Positions 31,980-42,095 of a stretch of DNA of 64,000 bases are shown one piece after another. Source of the DNA: Pseudomonas fildesensis (GTDB lineage: Bacteria > Pseudomonadota > Gammaproteobacteria > Pseudomonadales > Pseudomonadaceae); contig NZ_LFMW01000039.1 of the NCBI RefSeq assembly GCF_001050345.1, forward strand, positions 62,001 to 126,000, given 5' to 3'. Made by a program: the position numbers and the translations under genes. The notes under the pieces were generated by a model. That model did not search any database, was not told the origin of the DNA, and worked only from the letters and a program-made list of their open reading frames with translations. Position 1 is the first letter of the stretch, and each line of letters starts with the position of its first letter.

Positions 31980-34493
31980 TTAGAAATGGGTAAAGGTCAG
32001 GCCCAGCTTGTAGGTCGGGCCGTATTCTTCGTATTGGCCGTTGTAGCTGCGGTTGCCGGTGTAGACGAAGTACGACTCATCGGTGAGGTTCTGGGCCTCG
32101 AAGCTGACTTTCAGGTTTTTGGTCAGCGCGTAGCGCGCGCTGAAATCGACGAAGGTCTGCGCATCGACGTGCAGGTCGTGCGCCTTGTCGTTGATCGACG
32201 CCAACTCATACAGGTAGGCCGACTTGTAGTTGGCCGACAGGCGCAGGCTCAGCTTGTCGTCTTCCCAGCCGAACATCAGGTTGCCGACGGTGTCCGACTG
32301 GTTCGGCAGGCTGATGTTGCGCTTGCGGTGGGTACCGCTGGCGGTGTCGAAGCCTTCGATATCCGCACTGGAGCGGCTGAAGGTGCTGTTGGCGCCGATC
32401 AGCAGGCCATTCCACGGCGCAGGCAGCCAGTCGAACTTCTGTGAATAGGCCAGTTCCAGGCCATAGAGTTTGGCGCTGTCACCGTTGGCGAAGGTGTGCG
32501 CCTCGGCGAAGTTGGTCCAGGCGCCGGTGCCGGCCACGTCGGTGTTGTAGACGAAGTTCTTGATGTCTTTGTAGAACACGAACGCCGACACAGTGCCGGC
32601 GCGGCCCATGAAGTGCTCGATGCCCAGGTCGAGGTTGCTCGATTCCAGGGGCTTGAGGTCCGGGTTGCCGAAGGTCGCTTCGTCATCGTCGATCACAAAG
32701 CCCGGCGCCAGTTGGCCAAAGGTCGGGCGCACCACGGATTTGGTCCAGGCCGCGCGCACCTGGGTGTTCTTGTTGATCTGGTAGCGCGCATGCAGGCCCG
32801 GCAGCCAGTGGTGATAACGGCGCTTGGTCTCGGTGGCGGTGAACTGGCCGTCGGTGGCGCCGGTGCCCTTGGCTTCGAACTCGGTGCCTTCGTAGCGCAT
32901 GCCCGCAATGAAACGCCAGTCGTCGATATCGATGGTGTTCATCAGGTAGCCGGCGTTGATGTCTTCGCGAATGGTGAAGTCGTTGACCCGGGATTCGGTC
33001 TCGTCATAGAAGTCATCGCGGTTGAGGCCGCCGATCAGCTGCTTGATATTGCCCGCGCTGATGCCTGGGCCATAGCGGCCGAGGCGGTAGTCGACGCTGC
33101 CTTTCTGGAACTGTGTGAGGTTGAGTTGTTGATCGGTGAAGCCCAGGTCGTCGAAGTCCTTGTACACCCAGGCTTCCAGGTCGTTGTCTTTATTGCGGCG
33201 GCTGACCTTGCCGCCAAACTTGACCTGGGATGCGTAGCCGCTCAGGTCGTAGTCGCGGGCCAGGTCCAGGCGCAGGTTTTTCTCGGTGTCCTTGGTGTTC
33301 TGTTTTTCCCAGTCGACCTTGTCCAGGGTGAAGTTGGACGGGTCATAGAAACTTTCGTCGACGATGGGCCGTGGCTTGCCATTGTCGTAGAAACCGCTGT
33401 TGGCAAAGTCGCCGCCGTCGAAAGTGGCCCCGGCGATATGTGCCGGGCTGTCTTCGCTGGAGCGGCTGTAGCCGGCCTGGCCGCTGAGGGTCCAGAGGCC
33501 GAGCATGCGTTCGCCGCCGAACACGTAGGACTGGATTTCCTGGGTCTCTTCGCGCTGCTTGAGCTTGCGTTTGCCCTCGGCATCGCCCAACTCACCGGCA
33601 GCCTGCGGGTCGGCGAACTCGAGGCTGGCGGCGTTGCGGGTTTCGCTGTCTTTGTAGCGGCAGTAGAGGGTGCGCAGGTAGTAGCTGCTGAGGTCGTCGG
33701 GCTTGTAGTCGAAGTTCAAACCACCACCGGCGCGCTCGCGACTGATGTCGTAGTCGCGCTGCTCGAACTCGTTGAGCTTGGCGCCCTGGCTGAAGTCCCA
33801 GGCGCCGCCGGTTTCGACGTTGTCCGAGCCGAAATCACGCTTCTGCCAACTCAGCGCGGCGGCCACGCCGAAGTTGTCGATGCCGTCGCCGAGGCTGAAA
33901 CGGTTGCTGGCGGCGCCGGAGAATTTCGGGCTGGTCTGGCTTGTGTTCTTGTCGTAGCTGGCTTCGGTGCTGCCGGTGTAGAACAGGCCTTTGTGGTCGA
34001 ATGCCGACAGGCTCTTCACGTCGACGGTGCCGCCGAGGGAGTTGGCGTCCATGTCCGGGGTCAGGGTCTTGATCACTGACAGCGACTGCACCAGCTCCGA
34101 AGGCAGCACATCGAGGGCCACGGCGCGACGTTCGCTCTCGGGCGACGGCACCAGCGTGCCGTTGATGGTCACGCTATTGAGGTCCGGGCCCAGGCCGCGC
34201 ACGCTGACAAACCGCCCTTCGCCCTGGTCACGCTCGACGCTGATCCCCGGCAAGCGCTGCGCCGCTTCGGCGACGTTTTGATCCGGCAACTGGGCCACGC
34301 CGTCGGCATGCACCACGCTCTTGATGCTGTCGGAGGAACGCTGCTCCTTGAGGGCCTTGTCGATGGCGGCAGCCTGACCGACCACTTGGACGTGCTCGGT
34401 AGTGGCCGCGTCGGCTGCATTGAGCCGCTCGCTGGCCATCGCCAGGGCCAAGGCGGTAAGCGTAAAGCTGACGAGCCCGGTGCGCTTGTACAT
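31980..34493 (-). CDS. TonB-dependent receptor, probable inositol phosphate/phytate transporter
   Basis: 837 residues; GGGAGG six bases before the ATG; signal peptide ending near ERLNA. The plug domain shows HVQVVGQAAAIDKALKEQR, LPDQNVAEAAQRLPGISVERDQGEGRFVSVRGLGPDLNSVTINGT and LDVLPSELVQSLSVIKTLTPDMDANSLGGTVDVKS, the pattern of the large carbohydrate/inositol-type TonB receptors rather than siderophore receptors. The barrel ends YGPTYKLGLTFTHF with a terminal aromatic residue. Its direct linkage to a beta-propeller phytase matches the phytase-TonB receptor pairs described in Pseudomonas, so phytate or a partly dephosphorylated inositol phosphate is the likely ligand. No Fur-like site was seen upstream. 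Confidence 0.82.
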   Translation of the reverse strand: MYKRTGLVSFTLTALALAMASERLNAADAATTEHVQVVGQAAAIDKALKEQRSSDSIKSVVHADGVAQLPDQNVAEAAQRLPGISVERDQGEGRFVSVRGLGPDLNSVTINGTLVPSPESERRAVALDVLPSELVQSLSVIKTLTPDMDANSLGGTVDVKSLSAFDHKGLFYTGSTEASYDKNTSQTSPKFSGAASNRFSLGDGIDNFGVAAALSWQKRDFGSDNVETGGAWDFSQGAKLNEFEQRDYDISRERAGGGLNFDYKPDDLSSYYLRTLYCRYKDSETRNAASLEFADPQAAGELGDAEGKRKLKQREETQEIQSYVFGGERMLGLWTLSGQAGYSRSSEDSPAHIAGATFDGGDFANSGFYDNGKPRPIVDESFYDPSNFTLDKVDWEKQNTKDTEKNLRLDLARDYDLSGYASQVKFGGKVSRRNKDNDLEAWVYKDFDDLGFTDQQLNLTQFQKGSVDYRLGRYGPGISAGNIKQLIGGLNRDDFYDETESRVNDFTIREDINAGYLMNTIDIDDWRFIAGMRYEGTEFEAKGTGATDGQFTATETKRRYHHWLPGLHARYQINKNTQVRAAWTKSVVRPTFGQLAPGFVIDDDEATFGNPDLKPLESSNLDLGIEHFMGRAGTVSAFVFYKDIKNFVYNTDVAGTGAWTNFAEAHTFANGDSAKLYGLELAYSQKFDWLPAPWNGLLIGANSTFSRSSADIEGFDTASGTHRKRNISLPNQSDTVGNLMFGWEDDKLSLRLSANYKSAYLYELASINDKAHDLHVDAQTFVDFSARYALTKNLKVSFEAQNLTDESYFVYTGNRSYNGQYEEYGPTYKLGLTFTHF

Positions 34494-34671
34494 GAAATCC
34501 TCCCCAAGAGTCCGTTGGCGCCAGGCAAGGGGCCCGGCAACTGGGAGGGCAAGCTAGGGGTGGGGGATGACGGTTCTGTGACAGGGTGCGGTGCAAAGGC
34601 CCGTAAACCAGGGGTTTCGGCTGAGTCCGGACTGTGAATGAGCTGAAATGACCTCAACAGATTTCATGTTG

Positions 34672-34756
34672 AAGGGGGTTTGCTCCCGATAGCGCTGGGT
34701 CAGCCATCTATTTTCCACTGATCCATCGCAATCGGGAGCAAGCCCCCTCCCACACT
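34672..34756. repeat. REP palindrome in the receptor/GGDEF intergenic region
   Basis: GGGGGTTTGCTCCCGAT (34674-34690) and ATCGGGAGCAAGCCCCCTCC (34731-34750) are inverted arms around a 40-nt centre. The remainder of the 380-bp gap (34494-34873) contains no ORF or other structure that I can support beyond the receptor promoter region. Confidence 0.75.
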
Positions 34757-34873
34757 TTTTGATTTGCGGTGTCTATCCGGTGAGCTGATCCGACCCTCCC
34801 GCACCGTCATCCAACCGTCACATCCATCTGCTGTGCTGACGCCCATCGCTCACTCGCCCAAGGACTCGCGGTC

Positions 34874-35788
34874 ATGTTTTCCGTGCTCAAACCCCACCGC
34901 TGGAAACTCGCGCTGCTGCTGATCGCGGCCAACCTCGGCCTGCTGTTGCACCTGGCCTGCGGCGAGTTGAAGAGCGTCAGCGAATGGGTGTGGCTGGATA
35001 TCTTCGGTGAAGGCGGTTCTGCCCTGCTCGCCCTGGTCTGGCTGGGCCTGGTGCTGAAAAGTCGCCCCGCCGGGCGCGTCACCAACTACCTGGCACTGGG
35101 CCTGTCGTGCATCTTTTTCTCCTGGTGGATCGACAGCCTCGACGAGTTCATTCGCCTGCCCGACAGCATCACCTGGGACCACTGGCTGGAATCCGGGCCG
35201 ATGCCGGTGGGCATGATCCTGCTGACCATCGGCATCTACCACTGGCACCACGAACAACTGGCGATCAGCGCGCAAATGGAGAAACGTGAACGGCTGTTTC
35301 GCGAGCACCGGCTGTTCGACAAACTCACGCCCCTGGCCGGCGCCGACTACCTCAAGCGCCAATTGGCCGACAGCCTTCAAGACAGCCTCGACCAGCAACA
35401 ACCGCTGTCGCTGCTGGCCCTCGACCTGGACAACTTCGCAGCCATCAACCAGGCCTACGGCCACGCCGAGGGCGATGCGGTGCTGCAGGCGCTGAGCCAT
35501 TTGCTGCTGCTCAACCTGCGCCGTCAGGACCTGTTGTGTCGCCTGGCCGGCGACCGGTTTGTGGTGCTGTTGCCCAACACTGGCGAGCGCCAGGCCCAGA
35601 TCCTGGCGCTGGAGTTGCAACAGGCAGTCCACGGCCTGGCTCACAAAACCAGGCAACAAGGCGAACGCCTGCAATTGGCAGCGACCACAGCAGTGGTCAT
35701 GGCGCTTGAAGAGCCGCCGCAGGACCTGCTCAAGCGCCTGAACCTGGCACTGGCCAGGGCCAAGCAACCCCTCGCGAAAAGCGCCTGA
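34874..35788 (+). CDS. Membrane protein with degenerate GGDEF domain (AGDRF)
   Basis: 304 residues; AAGGA nine bases upstream. Four or so hydrophobic helices occupy residues 1-130 (LALLLIAANLGLLLHLACG and later helices). The GGDEF-fold domain (about 150-300) retains DLDNFAAINQAYGHAEGDAVL, but the active-site loop is A225-G226-D227-R228-F229: the catalytic Glu is replaced by Arg and the first Gly by Ala, so cyclase activity is unlikely. The I-site R216-x-x-D219 five residues earlier is kept, so it may bind c-di-GMP as a receptor. One base separates its stop from the AraC gene, so the two are co-transcribed. Confidence 0.85.
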   Translation: MFSVLKPHRWKLALLLIAANLGLLLHLACGELKSVSEWVWLDIFGEGGSALLALVWLGLVLKSRPAGRVTNYLALGLSCIFFSWWIDSLDEFIRLPDSITWDHWLESGPMPVGMILLTIGIYHWHHEQLAISAQMEKRERLFREHRLFDKLTPLAGADYLKRQLADSLQDSLDQQQPLSLLALDLDNFAAINQAYGHAEGDAVLQALSHLLLLNLRRQDLLCRLAGDRFVVLLPNTGERQAQILALELQQAVHGLAHKTRQQGERLQLAATTAVVMALEEPPQDLLKRLNLALARAKQPLAKSA

Positions 35789-35789
35789 G

Positions 35790-36821
35790 ATGGCCGTTAA
35801 AACCAACGGGTATGAAGTGGACAGCCGCTTCATCCCGGGGCACTACCAACCCGCTACGCTGATCGACCTGGCCTTGTCCCGCGATATCGACAGCCATCGC
35901 CTGCTGCGTGGCACCGGGCTGTTTCACGAAGATATCCTGGCTGGCAACGCCCGCCTGAGCCCGCAGCAGTTTCTCGCCTTGATCGGCAACAGTCGCAAGC
36001 TGTTGGACGCCGACGACAGCAGTTTTCTGTTTGGGCAGCGGCTATTGCCCGGCTATTACGGCGCCGCCAGCCACGCCCTGGGCCATGCGCAGAACCTGCA
36101 CCAGGCCCTGGAAATCCTGGTCCAGCAACAGGTGCTGCTCAGCCCGTTGGTCACGCTGCAACTGGAACTGGACGAGCACCACGCCTACCTGTACTGGCGG
36201 GATAGCTGTGGCGCCGGCGAGCATTGGCGCTTCCTGCTGGAAGCCAGCATGACCTCGCTGGTTGCCATGAGCCAGTGGCTCAGCGGCCAGCGTCTGCCGT
36301 GGGTATGCAGTTTCAGCCATGCCGAGCCGCGCTATGTAGAGCAATACTGGGTGCACCTGGGCGAGCACACGCGCTTCGAGCGACCGCTGGACATGATGTG
36401 CCTGCCACGGGAACACCTCGCCACGACCTGGCCCGGCGCCTCGGCTACGGCGGGTCAGGTCGCGCGCCAGCAAGCCCGTGAACAGATCGAACAGCTGGGG
36501 TTCTGCACCAGCTTTCTCGACGTTCTCTACGACTACCTGCGCGAACAGGTGCGCCAGCCGCCAAGCCTGGAACAGGCGGCCCAGGCTTTCGGCATGAGCC
36601 CGGCGACCCTCAAGCGCAAATTGCACAAGCACGACACCGGTTTCCAGCAACAGGTGGACCGGGTGCGCAAGCAGGTGGCGTTGCACCTGTATCAGGTCAA
36701 GGGCTTCAGCAACGATGAGGTGGCGACGTACCTGAACTTCAACGATGCAGCGAACTTTCGCCGCTCGTTCAAGCGCTGGACCGGCAGTACGCCCAATCTG
36801 ATCCGCCGGTTGCTGTCATAG
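35790..36821 (+). CDS. AraC family regulator (OruR/ArgR-like, Arabinose_bd N-terminus)
   Basis: 343 residues, one base after the GGDEF gene. The N-terminal about 200 residues look like the arabinose-binding-like domain common in Pseudomonas AraC regulators of about 340 residues. The C-terminal double HTH (about 245-340) reads PSLEQAAQAFGMSPATLKRKLHKHDTGFQQQVDRVRKQVALHLYQVKGFSNDEVATYLNFNDAANFRRSFKRWTGSTPN. It converges on the exporter operon, overlapping the adaptor stop by 6 bp. Its target and ligand are unknown; the tight pairing with a c-di-GMP-binding-like protein is the most informative context. Confidence 0.87.
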   Translation: MAVKTNGYEVDSRFIPGHYQPATLIDLALSRDIDSHRLLRGTGLFHEDILAGNARLSPQQFLALIGNSRKLLDADDSSFLFGQRLLPGYYGAASHALGHAQNLHQALEILVQQQVLLSPLVTLQLELDEHHAYLYWRDSCGAGEHWRFLLEASMTSLVAMSQWLSGQRLPWVCSFSHAEPRYVEQYWVHLGEHTRFERPLDMMCLPREHLATTWPGASATAGQVARQQAREQIEQLGFCTSFLDVLYDYLREQVRQPPSLEQAAQAFGMSPATLKRKLHKHDTGFQQQVDRVRKQVALHLYQVKGFSNDEVATYLNFNDAANFRRSFKRWTGSTPNLIRRLLS

Positions 36822-38078
36822 CCTTAAGTTCATCAGCCGCACATAACCAGGCGCCAGGCCGAATACCTCGACACCTTGCAAATTCGATTGCCCGGTGGTC
36901 ACGACAATCCGCTGGGCGGGCTGCCCAGGCTGCGCGCGATACTCCACCAACGTGGCGTCGCCCTCGCGCATCAGCGCTGCCGGCGGCACGACCAGCGCCT
37001 GATCATTGCGGTAGGTAGCGATGCTCAATCGCGCGCTCATCCCCAGGCGCACGCGTTGCAGTTGTTCAGGGGTCAACGCCTGGATGGACAAACTCACGGC
37101 AAACGTGGCGCTGCCGCCCGAGCCCTCTGGCGTGCTGCCCTGGCTGTTGACCGCCAGCACTGAACCACTCAAGCGCTCTCCTTCGAAGCCGTCACCGGTG
37201 ACTTCAACGGCTTGGCCGGCACGCAATTGATTGACGTCCAGCTCGGACACGGAAGCCACCACCTTCAACTGCCCGCTATCGGCCAGGCCGAACAAAGGCT
37301 GACCGGTGGCCACCCGGCTGCCATCCTGCACGTTGGCCGTTATGCCAGCCTCGGCATCCCGCGCGATCCCCGACGGTACCACCACGCCGTGGAACGGCGC
37401 GCGTATATCACCGCCCTCCAACTGCTTGCGCAAGGCCTCGTACCTCACGGTGGCATTGGTCAATTCCATTTCGGCAATCTGTCGGTACGCGCCCGCGCCC
37501 TGCTCCAGCACCTGGCGCAATTCATCCTGGGCCGCGGTCAGTTCATTGCGTTGCATCTGCACTTGCTGCTTCAAGTCATCCAGCTCGTTGCGCGCGATGA
37601 TGCCGCGCTCATACAGGCGGCTACTTTCTTCCAGCCGATGGCCCAGGTTACTCACCAGTGTCTGCGCGGCGCGTACGGCTCGCCGCGCACGCGCCACTGG
37701 CGCGCCAGTGTGCCAATCGTTGAACACCTGAACTTCCCGCTGCGCCTTGAGTTGCAGGGCCAGGGCCTCACGCACCTGGATCTCGATCAGGGTCGAGTCC
37801 AGGGTCAGTAACGTCTGCCCTGCGGCAACCTGCTGGCCCTCGTGGGCCAGGCGTTGCAACACATTGCCGTCGAAGGGCGCTGTCAAAATCACGGTGCGGT
37901 ACGGTTCGATCTGCCCCACCAACGACACGTACCGCACCAGCGGTTCAGGTTGCACAGCATGCCAATGCTCATCGCCAGCCGGCTTCGCCGAAGGCCGTGC
38001 CAGGCATGCACCCAGGCCAGCCAGGCCGACCAGGAGCGACAATGCAACGAGCCAGCGACGGTATTTTTTAATGATCAT
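36816..38078 (-). CDS. Periplasmic adaptor (HlyD/MacA family) of a tripartite exporter
   Basis: 420 residues. A short N-terminal helix (LVALSLLVGLAGLGAC) ends in a possible lipobox (LGAC), so it may be a lipoprotein. A barrel-sandwich/lipoyl half (YRTVILTAPFDGNVLQRLAHEGQQVAAGQTLLTLD) is followed by a long coiled-coil hairpin (about 100-215), the second lipoyl half (GGDIRAPFHGVVVPSG) and beta-barrel domains to the C-terminus. It should join the inner-membrane ABC pump to a TolC-type channel. Its start overlaps the TolC gene by 11 nt. It is the last gene of a minus-strand run ATPase-permease-TolC-adaptor. Confidence 0.87.
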   Translation of the reverse strand: MIIKKYRRWLVALSLLVGLAGLGACLARPSAKPAGDEHWHAVQPEPLVRYVSLVGQIEPYRTVILTAPFDGNVLQRLAHEGQQVAAGQTLLTLDSTLIEIQVREALALQLKAQREVQVFNDWHTGAPVARARRAVRAAQTLVSNLGHRLEESSRLYERGIIARNELDDLKQQVQMQRNELTAAQDELRQVLEQGAGAYRQIAEMELTNATVRYEALRKQLEGGDIRAPFHGVVVPSGIARDAEAGITANVQDGSRVATGQPLFGLADSGQLKVVASVSELDVNQLRAGQAVEVTGDGFEGERLSGSVLAVNSQGSTPEGSGGSATFAVSLSIQALTPEQLQRVRLGMSARLSIATYRNDQALVVPPAALMREGDATLVEYRAQPGQPAQRIVVTTGQSNLQGVEVFGLAPGYVRLMNLRL

Positions 38079-39537
38079 TCAAAGCGATCTCCCAACTTTC
38101 CAGCGTCATGCCAAGGGTCAATTCCAGGCGTGTCTGGGCATTCAAATAGGCAATCAGCGCGTCGAGCCGAGCACTTTGTGCGTTGCGCAAATCCCCTTCA
38201 AAGCTGATGACCTGGAAGTTGCTGGAACGCCCTGCGCCGAGTTTTTCCTGCTCGATATCCAGCTTGCGCCGGGACAGCTCCTCCGCTCGCTGGGCTATCT
38301 GGTACTGCCGCCATAGGGTGCCCAGCTCTCGCACCACAGTGGTGACATCGCTTTCCAGCGCCTAGCCTGCATCCGCCTCATCGATGGCCTGGCGCTCCAC
38401 GGCAACCCGCGCCTGCACCTCGGCCTGACGGGTACTGCGGTCTCCCAACGGAATTTCCAGCTGTACTCCGCCGTAGCGATCCCAGCGCCGGCCGGAGCCG
38501 ACACCATTGTCATAACGATCGGTGACCTGAGTGGCGCCGGCCACCAGTGATACGTCCCAACGTGCCTGGTCCTTGGCGATCACCAGGTTCAACCCGGCCT
38601 GTTGGGCTTGAAGCAAGGTCGACAGGTATTCGGGTTGCTGCACCTGCGCCAGGCGCAACGCGTGCTGACGGTCGATGGTGAGCTGCGAGGCCTCCAGCAC
38701 TTCGGTGGCGCGCACCGGCAGGGACAGGTCAAGGGCCAACAGCCGCAACAACGACAGGCGACTGTTGGCCAATTGGTTGTGCGCCTCTTCCACCCCCAGT
38801 TCCTGGGCTGCGATATCGGCCTCGGTCTGCACCGCGTCGAAGGCGGCCATGCGGCCCGCCTTGATCAGCGCCTGATTCACCGCCAGCAACGACCGGGCAC
38901 GCTCAAGGGCTTGCTGCACAATCGTCAGTTGCTCCTGGGCGCGAAGCAGTTCGCGGTAAGTGCTGATGATCTCGACGATGGTGCGCGACACGCTGGCCTT
39001 GAGGTTCAACCGCTCGGCCTGTTCGGCAATCCGCGCCAGGCGCACCGGCGCGGTGGTGACGTCGCGCCCGGCACCGCGCAGCAATGGCTGGATTACAGCG
39101 AGGTCAAGGCCATCCCGACGCAGCCCCGGGGCGTGCAAGCCGCTGCTCATCTGCCGGGTCCAGCCAAGGCTCACACGCGTGCCGTATTCGCCCAGCAAAC
39201 TCGCGGCGGGCGCGACATCGACATTGCGGGTGCGGTCCTCGCTGCCATGGGTATCGCGGTAGGTGCTTTTGAGCACCAGTTTGGGCCGGAAAGTATCCTC
39301 GGCCACGCGCAGATCAAACTTTTGCGCGATCCGTTGCAGGTAGGCACTGCGAATACTCGGGTTGTTGCGCAAGCCCAGGTAGATGGCATCGCCGAGGGAC
39401 AGGCGGGTGATCTGCGCATTCAGCGATACGCTGTTGTGCCGGGCCATGCTCGGGGCAGACGCTTGCAATGTGGCATACCCCGCAGGGCTGAACACACACA
39501 GCGCCAACACCAGCAGGCCGCGTCGTTTACTCTTCAC
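38068..39537 (-). pseudogene. TolC-family outer membrane factor interrupted by an in-frame TAG
   Basis: One reading frame encodes a 489-codon TolC/OprM-like protein, but codon 392 is TAG (38362-38364). The GTG at 39537 overlaps the permease stop and begins a signal peptide (KRRGLLVLALCVFSPAGYA). The upstream 391 residues cover the first OEP repeat and part of the second; the frame continues past the stop with ALESDVTTVVRELGTLWRQYQIAQRAEELS and ends LGMTLESWEIALNDH, which is typical OMF sequence. The simplest reading is a C-to-T change of a CAG glutamine codon. Without the last 98 residues the barrel and coiled coil would be incomplete. The rest is undamaged, so the change is recent, a sequencing error, or is read through. 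Confidence 0.85.
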
Positions 39538-40701
39538 GCAGCGCCTCCACCGGTTGCAGTCGAGCTGCCGCCATCGCCGGGTACAAGCCGAAAAACAGTC
39601 CCACCAACAGTGTGCTACCCATGCCGAGCACCAGCGATGACACGGCGAAGGAAAAACGCCAGCCCGACAGCAGCGAGTAACCCCAGGCAAACACCCCGCC
39701 CAGCACCGCACCGAGTAGCGCGCCAATGGCGGTCAAGGCGAGGGCTTCGAGCAGGAACAGATAGCGAATGTCACGACGCCGTGCGCCCAGGGCCATGCGT
39801 ACACCGATCTCACGTTTGCGCTGGGCGATGTTCATCACCATCACGTTCATCACGCCTACGCCACCTGCCACCAGCGACACGCCCGCCAGCGCCATAAGCA
39901 GGTAGCTGAAGGTGCGACTCTGCCGGGTCATACCCTCGATCATTTGTTGCGCGATCAGAATATTCACGTCCTGACCGCCATGCAGATGCGCGATCGCCTG
40001 GCGCACGGCAGACGCGAGCAACGGCATGTCCTGATCCGCTGCAGCGCGCATCACCACTTCCCCCATACCCGCGCGACCGTCGAGCCGGGCCATGCCGGGC
40101 AACGGCACAAACAACGACGCACTGGCGCGGATCGGCATCAGCAGGCCATCGGGCTGGTCCTGCAAAATACCCAGCACCTGATACAGGTAATTGTTGACGC
40201 GCACCTGATCACCGACCTGCAAAGGCACGCCGCCCGCCGACAGCTCTTGCGCCAACTGGTGCCCCACCACTGCAAAGGTGGCGAGCTGGTCGAAGTCCGA
40301 AAAGAAACGCCCCTCGCGCAACGTCAACCGCATGGCGTCCGCCAGTGCAGCGTGGCTGCCAACAAGCGACGCGTGCACCGCCTGCCCACGAAAGACCAGC
40401 GACACGCTGGCCTGTGCGATAGGCGCAATGCTGCGCAGCTGGGGCAACATCTCGTGCAGTCGAACCGTGTCCAGCGCCCGCGGTTGTTCGCTGAAACGCA
40501 ACACCAGGGTATCAACCCCCATCCCTTTGAACAGGGCTTCGGCTTCGCTTGCGGCGTTGTTGCCGATATTGATCAGCGCAATCACCGACGCACTGCCCAT
40601 GACAATCCCGAGCAACGCCAGCAACGAGCGCTTGCCCAGCGTGCGCAGGCCGACCAACGCCTCACACAGCAGGTCCGCCGGGCGCTGTACTTGCAGCGCG
40701 C

Positions 40702-40705
<4 letters not shown>
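39527..40705 (-). CDS. MacB-type ABC transporter permease
   Basis: 392 residues. TM1 lies at about 25-50 (LLALLGIVMGSASVIALINIG), a large periplasmic MacB_PCD domain at about 50-255, and three C-terminal helices in the FtsX domain (YLLMALAGVSLVAGGVGVMNVMVMNIAQRKREIGVRMALGARRRDI and two more). It is the stand-alone permease half of a MacB-like pump; in E. coli MacB the ATPase is fused to it. The start overlaps the ATPase stop by 4 bp, and its end overlaps the TolC gene start, so the genes are translationally coupled. Confidence 0.88.
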
Positions 40706-41394
<689 letters not shown>

Positions 41395-41437
41395 TGCCAA
41401 TACCAGAGTAAGTTGTAGTGCACACACAAAGAGGCCC

Positions 41438-41460
41438 CCGCCCATTGTTTAAACAGGCGG
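41438..41460 (-). terminator. Hairpin between secreted-protein gene and exporter genes
   Basis: On the minus strand CCGCC-TGTTTAAACAATG-GGCGG forms a short GC-rich stem whose loop contains the palindrome TGTTTAAACA. Placed 16 bp past the secreted-protein stop, it could attenuate transcription into the exporter genes. There is no clean T-tract. Confidence 0.4.
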
Positions 41461-41475
41461 AAACTTGCGTATTAA

Positions 41476-41943
41476 TTAGATAGCAAGGTTTTGAGTGCAG
41501 CTTGGGTCTGAACCTGACTTATCGAACGTAAACTTTATGCGCAGATTGTTGACCATATTGCTGGAGTAACTAGACACCGCCATATTCACGTTATTCCAAG
41601 TCCCATCCTGCTTCAGGTTATCGGCGGAGTAGTCAGAATCAAAGTAAAAACCTTGACCGGTCGCGTGCATTTCAAAGTTGGCCTTGTTGCCCCCTTGCTG
41701 GCCACCGGACTTACTGATCCTCACATGCGGGACACTGACAACCTTTCTGCCATTGGAATAGGTTTTGAGGGTGCCCGAGATATAACCCGTAAACCCTTTA
41801 CCGCCGGACGTGTCTACACCGCAGTGCCATTGCAGCGTACGGGTGCTCACCAGAGTGCCTCCAGTAACAATAGCGTTGGCCTGCATCGAGAAACCCGCCA
41901 GCGATGCGCAGATCAGGAAGGGAGCAACAACTTTCTTAAACAT
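41476..41943 (-). CDS. Small secreted protein of unknown family
   Basis: 155 residues. A clear Sec signal peptide (MFKKVVAPFLICASLAGFSMQANA, cleavage near residue 24) precedes a mature domain of about 131 residues rich in Gly, Ser and Asn with alternating beta-like segments. It has just two mature cysteines, in LQWHCGVDTS near its start and DPSCTQNLAI at its end, well placed for one disulfide joining the termini. I recognise no family. The gene and its upstream region are visibly richer in A/T than the flanking DNA. It heads the run of exporter genes on the same strand, so it may be the cargo, or a periplasmic partner, of that MacAB-TolC-like pump; this is inference. Confidence 0.75.
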   Translation of the reverse strand: MFKKVVAPFLICASLAGFSMQANAIVTGGTLVSTRTLQWHCGVDTSGGKGFTGYISGTLKTYSNGRKVVSVPHVRISKSGGQQGGNKANFEMHATGQGFYFDSDYSADNLKQDGTWNNVNMAVSSYSSNMVNNLRIKFTFDKSGSDPSCTQNLAI

Positions 41944-42095
41944 ATACTTATCCGCTTATGTTTGCAGTAATGGGCTCCGCCCGCGCTACGTTTGATTAAG
42001 CAGCACGTCGGAGGCCACGCAACATATCCATCTCGAACAAGTCTTCATGTAAGTCTTTTCCAGGAGGTCCGGGAAAAAGTCCTATACAGCCTTTT

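Noticed and set aside
32496..34079. 527-codon plus-strand frame opposite the phytase-linked TonB receptor
   Set aside because: Antisense shadow with a Val/Ala/Gly-rich pattern; no start or ribosome site and no neighbouring partner.
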